A stretch of 20,310 bases of DNA, from NCBI GenBank assembly GCA_003427395.1, contig BFEA01000020.1, positions 2,099,688 to 2,119,997 on the forward strand, given 5' to 3'. Positions 7,710 to 15,619 of the stretch are shown in pieces; position 1 is the stretch's first letter; every line of letters starts with the position of its first letter. Made by a program: the position numbers and the translations under genes. The DNA comes from Chara braunii (Eukaryota > Streptophyta > Charophyceae > Charales > Characeae). Under the pieces are notes generated by a model, which saw only the letters and a program-made list of their open reading frames with translations, searched no databases and was not told the DNA's origin.

Positions 7710-8996
7710 CTATATGGATCTATAAGAAACATTATAGCCCTTGAAGAAGTCGATCTCAACCTTGGGTAGGTTGTCTCGCTCCCAATCTCGTAGGCCCACC
7801 GCAGAGAGCCGAGCTCCTCGACCCCAATCTTCCCTTGAGAGCCTTCCATCTCGAGCTCCCTCGACCCCATCACCTGTTGAACAACAACGAGCGGTGTTAG
7901 GGTCGAGACTCGAGAGAAGTTACTTATCTAAGTCAAAAATAGAATATACCCCACTAGATAACCCCGACACTTATCACGAAGGCGCACAAAAGAACCTATT
8001 CAGAACGACGACGATACCGAAGAGAGTCTTTAAACAAATATCCACCTAAAATAAACATTAATATTCACTAATAAATCCCTCAAATCATAACTCAGGAGTT
8101 AACCACTTATGGTTTCTATTACTAAGGAAGGACACAATATACATATGCCACATAGATGGATACTCTAAACATAAATCCAAAATGCAGTACAACCTATGAT
8201 AAATAACATATATTAATAACAATAAATCTCGACATAATAAACACAAATTACTTGCAAGGGTTGTAGCTGAAGGGCACAATATGCTTTATAAACAACAATA
8301 TGTCCCCAACTCAAGTACCGGTCATATAACAGGATAACTCTCAACAACGTATTCCATATTCTATAAGGCAAAAATAAGACTAGCAATGAGGAAATAACAT
8401 GATACAGTTGTTACCCCTTTAACTCTTATGCGAAACATATATTACAGAGGGGCGGTGTAATCCTCATAAGATAACATTTTGACTCCTGAGCCCCGCTCTA
8501 AAGATTAAGCCTCACCTCAACCCTCTCTGATTCCAGTGCTTGCACCTCACCGACCCTATCATGGTTAGATGGCGTTAAGCAGGGCCACCATATTTGTAAG
8601 GGTGCGGATTCGCTGTTCGTTGCCCTGATATGAGACGAGCCTAGGTCGCTACTCCAGAACCGCTCTCACTAAGCAGTAGTTGTTCCACTTGGCCATCATA
8701 GTTTTGTTAAGGTGACAAACCCCTTCCTCTTCTCTCAACAGATAATGTAGTTACTCTCCTATCATAGGAAAGGTAACAACACCCCATCAATGGACCAGAA
8801 ACATAATTCCAGCGTGGGTCTCACTATCATTCTTGAGACTGATAACTGCTTCCTTAAGCCTTAACGAGGGAGTAACAATTCAAGAATGCACTTCCACTGA
8901 GGACAATCATACACGCATTCACTCCCTTGAGGGAGAACCACCTTCCCCAGGAATGAGTCACCCCATTCACCTCTGGTCCCATGCCAGATGTGGGTT
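7710..8996. other. Gene-free stretch between retroelement pieces
   Basis: Mostly AT-rich DNA. It is probably part of, or an insertion into, the degraded retroelement, since both flanking protein remnants are on the minus strand. I found no LTR ends, primer-binding site or RNA gene. The short frames here have no recognisable content. Confidence 0.4.
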
Positions 8997-9330
8997 TCAT
9001 GCAAAGTCTATGTCCCTACCAGAACTCGCCTCCCCCGTTCCTATCAACAAGGGTTCCTCTTCTTCTTCTTCTTCTTCTTCTTCTTCTGCCTCCACGACAA
9101 CCAACTTTGCCTCTTGCTCTCTCTTCCACTTCTCCATCTCTTCTTCCATCTATTTCTTGTTGGCCGCCTCCTCTCCCAGCAAGGCCGATTTCTTTGCCTG
9201 CCCGATCAACTCGTTAAACTCCATCCTCTCCTTCTTCTCACGGATCATCCTCTCCTTCTTCTCACGCAGAATTGTGGCAGCCCTCTCTTCATGTGCCTTA
9301 CTATAGGGGTGGTGCTCGTTCTAGTCCTGG
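8997..9330 (-). pseudogene. Broken charged coiled-coil protein fragment, retroelement-like
   Basis: The minus strand reads through about 110 codons with one in-frame TAG at 9152-9150. Upstream of it is a Lys/Glu/Arg-rich helix containing a tandem duplication (REKKERM twice), then FNELIGQAKK. Downstream comes EEEMEKWKREQEAKL and a run of eleven Glu encoded by the GAA microsatellite, ending at a TGA at 8999-8997. The frame is closed by TGA just above 9330. Such charged coiled-coil tails accompany Gag-like proteins in some algal retroelements as I recall them, and the same-strand Gag fragment lies 1.3 kb further on. The internal stop makes it non-functional as it stands. Confidence 0.6.
9055..9087. 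repeat. (TTC)n microsatellite
   Basis: About eleven TTC/TCT units on the plus strand. On the minus strand it encodes the poly-Glu run of the broken coiled-coil frame. Confidence 0.9.
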
Positions 9331-9422
9331 TGGTCACCAGGGGCACAATCACTAACAATTCCACTCCTCAACACATAGACCAACCCTCTATACTTTGACT
9401 CTCTATAGGACTACAAAGATGT

Positions 9423-9594
9423 CGTCCGATGCTTTCGCAACCACAGTCATCAAACTTTCCACTGCCGACGGATGCAAGCGCAACCACAGTCACCAGTCTT
9501 TCCACAACCGTCGGATGCTTTCACAACCACTGTCACCACACTTTCCACTGCCAACGAATGCGCTTGCAAACACTGTCACCGAAAGCCACCTGGC
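9423..9594. repeat. 43-bp minisatellite, about four units
   Basis: Units start at 9423, 9466, 9509 and 9552, exactly 43 bp apart. Shared words are CGATGC-type starts, GCAACCACAGTCA(C/T)CA and TTTCCAC(T/A). The fourth unit degenerates after ~30 bp. Because 43 is not a multiple of three, the repeat changes frame each unit and is not a protein repeat. It lies just upstream (minus-strand sense) of the broken coiled-coil frame. Confidence 0.85.
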
Positions 9595-9599
9595 TTCCA

Positions 9600-10150
9600 C
9601 TTCGGGTTGACACTCGGTCAACTACTTGATTGTAGCCTAAGCTACACTAGTTTGTCACTACAGGATCATTGGCTGATCAAGAGGCATTCTAAGGAGGTCC
9701 CCCACAACTCCTCAGGAATTCTTTAACGTCGCAGTCAGGATGACGATCACAGCCAAGGTCCTCTCAAGACTTAGACAGACTGGACACCCGCTCTGCAGCT
9801 TGGAGTTCGCGTATAGTGTACCACCCAAGCAACCTGCCAGTCTGTACCGGTCCTTGGGGTGTTTTCCCAGGTCGTCTAGCGTTGGATACACCTCAACCCC
9901 TACTAAGTCCCGTGTAGACACTGGGTCACAGGCCCTATCTCACCACATACACAAAACCTATCGACCTAGACAGAAGTGTCTCGATGCAGAAAGAGATGAC
10001 AACTGACTCTTAGCAAGTACCAAGGTGAGTGTGCAACATCCACATGGCGTAGGGACAAGGGTTAGGGCTTGAAGGGATTACGTAGAAATATAACCTTCAA
10101 CAAATTTATAGTCTGTCGCTTTTAACCACTCAGTCTCTCTCCCAAAGAAT
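9600..10150. other. Gene-free stretch
   Basis: No open frame, RNA gene or clear repeat that I can support. It may be untranslated or LTR sequence of the neighbouring retroelement, but no matching terminal repeat was found by eye. Confidence 0.4.
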
Positions 10151-10153
10151 TCA

Positions 10154-10203
10154 GCATCCTACAGGATTTGAACCTGTGACCTTCAACTTAGAAGGTTGTT
10201 GCA
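10154..10203 (-). tRNA. 3' half of a tRNA-Arg(UCU)-like gene (fragment)
   Basis: On the minus strand the spacing is exactly that of a tRNA 3' half. The anticodon stem ACAAC/GTTGA pairs except for its outermost A-A. The 7-nt loop CTTCTAA has anticodon TCT. These are followed by a 5-nt variable loop AGGTC, T-arm ACAGG-TTCAAAT-CCTGT and a 7-nt acceptor strand AGGATGC. The T-loop TTCAAAT is more typical of organellar than nuclear tRNAs. No D-arm or matching 5' acceptor strand (GCATCCT) exists upstream on the minus strand, so the gene is a half. It could be organellar DNA, or a reverse-transcribed tRNA piece left by a retroelement. Confidence 0.75.
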
Positions 10204-10204
10204 G

Positions 10205-10335
10205 CTTGGTCAACAGGAACGGTCAATGCTCGTCAATAGCTTGGTCAAACCCCACCGGTCAACCCTCGGTCAACGTCGGTCGACTCTGATAAACGTTGGC
10301 TATGGCAGCTCCTCCCTTCGTCAACTTTGTCAACT
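10205..10335. repeat. Cluster of GGTCAA words
   Basis: GGTCAA(C/T/A), CGTCAA and close variants recur about nine times in ~130 bp: near 10208, 10220, 10230, 10241, 10257, 10268, 10277, 10320 and 10329. Read on the minus strand these are TTGAC(C) words, the core of plant WRKY-bound W-boxes. They may equally be the remains of a very short tandem repeat. No gene is adjacent to give them a target. Confidence 0.5.
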
Positions 10336-10364
10336 TCGCCCTCCTTCTCGTTCGTCCTTACGCT

Positions 10365-10376
10365 CGGCTATGGCCG
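10365..10376. repeat. Small hairpin with TATG loop
   Basis: CGGC-TATG-GCCG. It shares its loop word with the pair of hairpins at 10603-10634, while the stem differs. Confidence 0.5.
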
Positions 10377-10394
10377 ACTTCTCCTTCCTCTTGG

Positions 10395-10470
10395 CCGACT
10401 ATAGCTTCCCTCACCTTCATCACTTCTCTCTCTCTCTCTCTCTCCGACTATAGCTTCCCTCACCTTCATC

Positions 10471-10550
<80 letters not shown>

Positions 10551-10559
10551 CGCGCGCGC
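10395..10559. repeat. 49-bp duplication running into (CT)n and (GC)n
   Basis: The segment CCGACTATAGCTTCCCTCAC plus its following CT run occurs at 10395 and again at 10444, spaced 49 bp. The second copy ends in a long CT tract to about 10535, followed by a pure GC alternation at 10535-10559. Alternating GC is a potential Z-DNA former, and the CT-GC junction is unusual. Charged repeat frames on the minus strand are artefacts. Confidence 0.9.
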
Positions 10560-10602
10560 ATCTACTCCTTCGTCCAACTTGCCTTCTTCTTCCTCCAAGC
10601 TT

Positions 10603-10634
10603 GGCGGCTATGACCGCCGTCCGCTATGGCGGAC
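10603..10634. repeat. Two abutting hairpins with CTATG loops
   Basis: 10603-10618 pairs GGCGG with CCGCC around CTATGA. 10619-10634 pairs GTCCGC with GCGGAC around TATG. They touch with no spacer. The loop word is shared with 10365-10376 and the stems differ. Confidence 0.6.
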
Positions 10635-10639
10635 TATCA

Positions 10640-10930
10640 TCTTCCTCCCCACGAGCGTCCTTCTCTCTCTCTCTCTCTCCTCGTTGCTTTCTCCTTCTCG
10701 CCGGCGATCTTCTTCTTCGTCGCGGTGAAAGATGCTATGCTACGGACAACGAGAATCAGCAACAAGCGTGAGATGGCGCACCGCACCCACACAGAAAACT
10801 CAGATATACGGCCCTTGGCCAAAAACTCAGTATAAGCCAACCTGTCACAACTTGCGGCTATGGCGTCTGAGCGCTTGTCTTAATTCCCCCCTTAACACTG
10901 TAATCACTATATGCCCAAAACCTCAAATCG
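10640..10930. other. Gene-free stretch
   Basis: A short CT run at about 10662-10679 followed by unremarkable sequence. No coding or RNA gene is supported. Confidence 0.4.
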
Positions 10931-10936
10931 GCCCTT

Positions 10937-10965
10937 CCCAAATCCGCAAATTTTGCGGACTTGGG
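10937..10965. repeat. 13-bp hairpin related to one at 19812
   Basis: CCCAAATCCGCAA pairs with TTGCGGACTTGGG across a 3-nt loop with one A-C mismatch. The overall pattern CCCAA-(A/G)ATC-(C/T)GCA…GC(G/A)GA…GGG resembles the hairpin at 19812-19841, 8.9 kb away. Both arms differ between the two copies. Confidence 0.6.
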
Positions 10966-11045
10966 GTCGCCGTGTGAGTATGCCCTGAGACGATGTTACA
11001 TGCTGCGCCTGCACACGAGGGCCATTTTCCAGGCCCTGCGTCCCT

Positions 11046-11289
11046 CAGGCTGAAAGCCTGAAATTCAGTCTTGAAGCCTGAAAACCAGGGCCTACAGGCC
11101 CCGTGACTATTCAGCCCGAAAGCCTGAAAACAGGGGCCTACAGTCCCTATGTCGTTTCAGACTAAAAATGGCAACAGCCTTTTTAGCCTGAAATGAAGGG
11201 CCATTTTCGGACGTTCATCAGAACGACCGGCCCTGAAACTCAGGCACCGAACCAGGGTTTCGGGAACAGGCTATTCTTAGCTTGTTCCC
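11046..11289. repeat. Hairpin block with ~45-bp tandem units
   Basis: GAAGCCTGAAAACCAGGGCC at about 11073 recurs as GAAAGCCTGAAAACAGGGGCC at about 11118, each followed by CCTACAG and a hairpin arm. Hairpins: 11046-11060 (CAGGC/GCCTG, TGAAA loop), 11088-11101 (GGGCCT/AGGCCC), its imperfect counterpart at about 11130-11146, and 11262-11289, where GGGAACAGGCTA pairs with TAGCTTGTTCCC over 12 bp with one G-U and a TTCT loop. No gene is seen. Confidence 0.7.
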
Positions 11290-11516
11290 ACGCCAGCCTC
11301 AGCAGCTGCTGCAGCGCCAGCCCCTGACACACTTCGGCATTGGCAAGAGCAACCTCCTCGGCCTGGCTCGCCCTTCAGGCAGTCAGGAGGCAGGCTGAGG
11401 TAGTACATAGGGACTTCCCATGCACTTCACGGGTAGGCAGGAGGCAGTTGTAGTCTTCAGGATTCGGCAGCAGCACTCTGGAGGGAGCGCTGCAGGGTAG
11501 TAGTAGGGTTAACTTT

Positions 11517-11573
11517 TAGTCTTCAGCGCTGGGCGCAGTAGGTAGCTGTAGTCTCCAGCGCTGGGCGCCATAG
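11517..11573. repeat. 25-bp direct repeat, two copies
   Basis: TAGTCTTCAGCGCTGGGCGC at 11517 recurs as TAGTCTCCAGCGCTGGGCGC at 11549, spaced 32 bp, with a related AGTCTTCAG at about 11453. AGCGCT is itself palindromic. Confidence 0.75.
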
Positions 11574-11620
11574 CTAGTATAGCACTAGAGAGAGAGAGAG
11601 ATTGGGCGAAGGCCAGAGGT

Positions 11621-11629
11621 ACTTACCTG
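11621..11629 (-). promoter_or_regulatory. Splice-donor-like site
   Basis: The minus strand reads CAGGTAAGTACC, a strong 5' splice-site consensus. It is identical over CAGGTAAGTAC to the plus-strand site at 5885. No exon is recognisable beside it. Confidence 0.25.
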
Positions 11630-11639
11630 CAGTGCCGTT

Positions 11640-12935
11640 GCTCCAGCTTCGTCTTCGAGGTACCTGCAGCACAGCGCCAACATCCCAGGTTAGTATCTGG
11701 CTCGTAACAGAGAGAGAGAGAGTCCTTCTTCTTCCTCTTCTCAGTCCAACATCTCCTTCTCCCCCTCTCATCATCTGACTTCACTGCATCTGCAGACTAC
11801 AAGAAAAGAGAGAAAGAGCTTGGTGACATTGGATCCAGACTCGACTTTTGGACTTCAGACATTGCAACGAGGGATTATTTGGGACTTGTAACAAAGACTT
11901 GGTGTTGACGACATTCCCATCTCTCTCCCTCCTTTCGTCTGATTCCCTCCTCTTCGTCTGTGTATGTCTGGACCTTGCGCTTTCTTCCTGTGCACAGCGC
12001 CAGGCTCCTTCACACCTGGTGATGGATACGATGTATGTTTGGTCTGCGTTCAAACATTGATTGGGCTAGTCATTAGCATTCTAGCATTCTGCTTCGCTAT
12101 CTGATACTATGTGAATGAGGTTAGTCCTGGTCAGGTCAGGCTTTGTATCCAAGTCTTCCCTGCGCTATTCAACACCATTTTGTATGTATTAGAATGCACA
12201 TTGCTTGTTGAGATTCTACTTGCACTGCATTGTCCATTCAGTCCTTTTCATCACATCGCGGTGTCGAGCGCATCGGTCCCACACGGGGACCCTCCCGGCC
12301 GCGTCACGCAGGATTTGGCAGGACTTGTCGCGGAGAGCGTTTGCCGCTACGGTCGAGTGCGCCAGCCGTACCTCTCGCGAGCCCCTACGACAGGACAGGG
12401 TCACGCGAGGCACCGCTTACCTCCACCTGCGGGAGCTGTCACCATCCCTTAGGTGGGCGTATCCCCGCCGAGCTACTGAACCACATGCAAAGGTTTTTCG
12501 TATGCAATTGCAGAGGTGGCCCAGCCGAGGGCGTTTCTCGCTCGCTGTAGCATAGGGGGTACGCGCCGTCGAACGCCCACAATCGAACCCGTACGCGGAT
12601 CGACGCACTGGGGGGCTGAAGTCCCAAGCACGATTCGATGTCGGTTGACTAGGACGCGCTATACACGCCCCGCGTTATGCCACAATACTCACACTTACTA
12701 CGCATAACACATGGAGATACACAAAACAACCACTACAAACAACACCACGACACCACAGTACTCCTAGTCCCTTCAGTATCTCACCCATAACTTTATGCAA
12801 CAAAAATCAGGTAGGTACCGCGCGCCGGATTTCTGTATAAGAATCGTATGGGCGCATGGCCTCGTCACAGCAACCAACCATGCGGGCATACGCAAGCACT
12901 CATGCTGATGGGCTACTATGTGGCACTCGTAGCCT
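11640..12935. other. Gene-free stretch with a CpG-rich segment
   Basis: 11640-12250 is ordinary sequence with short GA and CT runs. About 12255-12690 is noticeably richer in CpG and almost free of strong hairpins, unlike its surroundings. Several overlapping frames of ~60-115 codons cross it on both strands. None shows a domain or codon pattern I recognise, and it does not match rRNA or a snRNA by memory. Its origin is unknown. Confidence 0.4.
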
Positions 12936-13201
12936 CGCGACCCTTGATAATCTCGAGGGTCGCGTTCGACGCTCAAGTGTCGGCTGACAGGCGCTTTGAG
13001 GGGTAATCTCTCGATGCCAGACAACCGCCATGTGCGGTTGAAGACCACACCCTCTTCTGCACCCTGTGCAGAGGGGTTGAGTAGACAGCTCCAAGCTGTC
13101 GTGACGGTCAAATATGAAGGGGTTTGACTTTGACAGCTGCCACGGACTACAACGTCCAACCATAACAACTCTAAGAAGCAAAAGGTCAAAGGGGACCTTT
13201 T
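12936..13201. repeat. Hairpin block G: seven distinct stem-loops
   Basis: 12936-12964 (CGCGACCCT/AGGGTCGCG, 9 perfect bp); 13022-13040 (CAACCGC/GCGGTTG); 13052-13076 (CTGCA/TGCAG core extended by wobble pairs); 13084-13100 (GACAGCT/AGCTGTC, 3-nt loop); 13107-13128 (GTCAAA/TTTGAC); 13144-13157 (GGAC/GTCC); 13180-13201 (AAAAGGTC/GACCTTTT). Stems are unrelated in sequence. No gene is supported in or just after it (13205-13650 is plain, AT-leaning DNA). Confidence 0.8.
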
Positions 13202-13654
13202 TTCTCTCAGTGCAACACCTACTTAATCACTATGCGCGGCCTCAATGGGTCGTGCGGACACAAGGAAATATGATATAAAAGTTATGAGGTAGGAAACGAT
13301 CACTCTCACAATCACGATGTGACTTCCTTCAAACATATATACATATGATCATAAGCAAAACCAAGTCTGGAAGTCAATTCACAGAACATACCTGCAATCA
13401 CATCAAAGATTCACATCGACAGAGCACACACTACACGGGGTCAACTTCAACCATTCTCTGCACTCACACCCCTTTGCCTTATCCACACAAAACCCCACCC
13501 TTTGTCCAACCTTCCAAAATAAAACACTCAGTCCTTTTTAAATGGCCATTCAATAAAGTCCGGGTAAAAACCCAAAATAAATATTTCAATCCACAGGGGC
13601 TAAGACCTTTAGGTTGAGTAGCGAGAATGAATTAGAGTTGATCCGGAAACCGAC

Positions 13655-13695
13655 CTGTTATCAAAGGATAACAGAAGATGATCCCTGTAGGATCA
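13655..13695. repeat. Two adjacent perfect hairpins
   Basis: CTGTTATC-AAAG-GATAACAG at 13655-13674 (8 bp) and TGATCC-CTGTA-GGATCA at 13679-13695 (6 bp), 4 nt apart. Confidence 0.8.
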
Positions 13696-13837
13696 ATTTG
13701 AAGATAGTCAATCCTTGAATCAATATGAATAAAGGTGACCTGCAATGCAGCACAGACCAGGACCCAAGTCATGCTTGCGTGATCAAGATTTAATCCTACC
13801 TTCCTAACTAACCTCTGATGTTTATCTAAAAATGTAA

Positions 13838-14020
13838 GAAATTTCGGCAGTATATCCCCAAAACAGGATGGATTGCCAGATTTCTTCTAACTGAGAATAT
13901 TCTAACTCCTTGATTTTTGCAAAATTTCGGCAGCGCTTCCCGTAGGAAAAGTATCTTCCCAGAATTTCTACGAGTCCAAAAATGACTAACTCTTTCAGAT
14001 TTGTAGAAATTTCGACAACG
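13838..14020. repeat. ~84-bp tandem repeat, three units
   Basis: GAAATTTCGGCAG-type words begin near 13838, 13921 and 14006 (ATTTCGRCAR at 13841, 13924 and 14009; spacing 83 and 85). The second and third units share GCTTCCCGTAGGAAAAG exactly. The first has a diverged version. The minus strand therefore shows a weak repeating peptide in open frames of ~75 codons, which is a consequence of the repeat rather than evidence for a gene. Confidence 0.8.
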
Positions 14021-14141
14021 CTTCCCGTAGGAAAAGGAGGATGCCAAGATTTATACAAAGCTGAACACAGAAAGACAAAGCGAAGCTATAATTGGGACTA
14101 ACTCCTGACACTTACTTGAAAGGTAGAATCAGCCACAATAT

Positions 14142-14166
14142 GTACGACCTCTTAATGAGGTTGTGC
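14142..14166. repeat. 10-bp hairpin with two wobble pairs
   Basis: GTACGACCTC pairs with GAGGTTGTGC across a 5-nt loop TTAAT. The two non-Watson-Crick pairs are both G-U if read as plus-strand RNA. It sits between the ~84-bp repeat and the 63-bp satellite. Confidence 0.6.
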
Positions 14167-14426
14167 GATAACACTAATCCTAACTCCTAATAGAGTCAGT
14201 CCTATCTTATCCCAAGCTTTCCCTCCCATCATCCCTCCTACCTGCCTATAGCTCTAGCACTTGGCGAGCACCTAAAGCAACTAAATTATCAAAGAGATGC
14301 CCCAGAGTGGGAGCCCATAAGCATGCATAACCAAACATATCTCACAATCCCATATTAATTTAGTCCAAGTAGTTCGTTGAATCGCTCAGTTCCTTCCTTT
14401 TTACATCCCCCTTTTCAATGGCATAC

Positions 14427-15027
14427 GGTCAGACACGGCCCTAACCCTAGGGTATGCCTGACCTGCCTAAGTACACAAGTAAAGTACGCACATTTGGACT
14501 GCCCTAACCCTAGGGTATGCCCAACATAGCATAAATTGTACACATAAGGCATATGACTAGACCGCCCGAACCCTAGGGTACGTCTGGTTTCTGCCTAACT
14601 GACGACAAAGAGCATAGAACTGGGCTGCCCTAACCCTAGGGTATGCCCAATCTGCTTTAAACAAAGTTACATACGACATCATTCTAGACCATCCCTACCC
14701 AGGGGTAGGTTTAGCTTGCCTGAACATAAGTACAAACGACAAAAAGTTGGACCGCCCTAACCCTAGGGTACGTCCAACCCACAGCACATCTACGACAAAA
14801 GCATATCACTAGGCCACCCTGACCCTAGGGTACGCCTAGTTAGCCATACAGTTTAAGTTACATAAGGCAATGTGATCAGGCTGCCCTAAACCTAGGGTGT
14901 GCCTGATATGCCTGAACAGTTATAAACACCGAAACGCTGGACCGCCCTAACCCTAGGGTACGTCTAACTAACTTTAAACGACAAAAGCTTATCGCTAGGC
15001 CGCCCTAATCCTAGGATTACGCCTGGT
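14427..15027. repeat. ~63-bp hairpin satellite, ten units, covarying stems
   Basis: Ten units begin at 14427, 14494, 14556, 14619, 14684, 14746, 14808, 14875, 14936 and 14994 (spacing 58-67). Each has a core close to CGCCCTAACCCTAGGGTAC, which can fold as CCCTA-ACCC-TAGGG. Around it are two arms of 6-8 nt that differ from unit to unit but pair with each other. Examples: GTTGGAC/GTCCAAC, ACTAGGC/GCCTAGT, ATCAGGC/GCCTGAT, CTAGACC/GGTTTAG, GGTCAGAC/GCCTGACC. Linkers of ~30 bp are A-rich and often carry ACGACAAAAG or ACATAAGGCA. The core contains CCCTAACCCTA, which equals two TTAGGG-type telomeric repeats on the other strand. Not CRISPR: linkers are related and the repeat is degenerate. Confidence 0.9.
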
Positions 15028-15210
15028 TAGCCATACAACATAAAATAGGGTACAAATATTTTCACAGACTTTATGTTTTTCCTTCTTTTATTAAGCAGTC
15101 AATCAAACCTTTCCAATAAATGGAACTTCCGATCCTGCCTCATGTCTAGAAGGGAAAATAAAACAGATTTATACTAACTCTCTGCTCCTTAGTGTTATCA
15201 TGAACATATA

Positions 15211-15548
15211 ACTGAACCGCCCTAACCCTAGGGTACATTCAGTCTGCCCAGTTACCTTTGTTTTACTCTTCATCTCTTTCCCTCTTCCTTAGTTCTACCT
15301 GACTTACTGACTGGCTTTCCCCACCCGGGGTGCCCGTCTGTCAGAAGTATAAGTTCAATAAAATATATATATCAAAATTTATACTTTTGGTTGGCCAATT
15401 AATTTGTGGCTCATGGCTAAGCCGTCCTAACCCTAGGGTACGATTAGTCTTATGTCGTTATTCCCTCAGAAAAAAAACATGCACCATAACTCATTAAAAA
15501 AAACATCAGGACTCCGAGCCTTCCCCACCCGGGGTGCCCGTCCTCCTG
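15211..15548. repeat. ~205-bp duplication carrying two kinds of related hairpin
   Basis: Two further satellite-type hairpins at 15211-15243 (ACTGAAC/ATTCAGT) and 15416-15448 (GCTAAGC/GATTAGT) lie 205 bp apart. About 105 bp after each comes CCCCACCCGGGGTGCCCGTC (near 15319 and 15523). The second core is CCCC-ACCC-GGGG, with the same ACCC loop as CCCTA-ACCC-TAGGG, so it looks like a derivative of the same element. Flanks again pair: GACTGGC/GCCCGTC at 15309-15338 (one mismatch) and CAGGA/TCCTG at 15507-15548. Confidence 0.75.
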
Positions 15549-15619
15549 TTCAGAAACCCCTAAATAAAACAGCGACTGATCCATCCCACCTAGGTGAACC
15601 TGCCATAAAAGTCATTCAT

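Noticed and set aside
10154-10171. Primer-binding site of a plus-strand LTR retrotransposon
   Set aside because: Complementarity to the tRNA continues for ~50 nt, well beyond a normal primer-binding site, the TGG complement of CCA is missing, and no LTR was found.
13822-14058. Minus-strand repeating-peptide frames
   Set aside because: They are explained by the ~84-bp nucleotide repeat. No start context, domain or third-position bias is visible.
14427-15027. Regularly spaced repeats resembling a CRISPR array
   Set aside because: The repeat part varies in both arms, the linkers are related to each other (ACGACAAAAG, ACATAAGGCA), there are no cas genes, and the rest of the window is eukaryotic in character.
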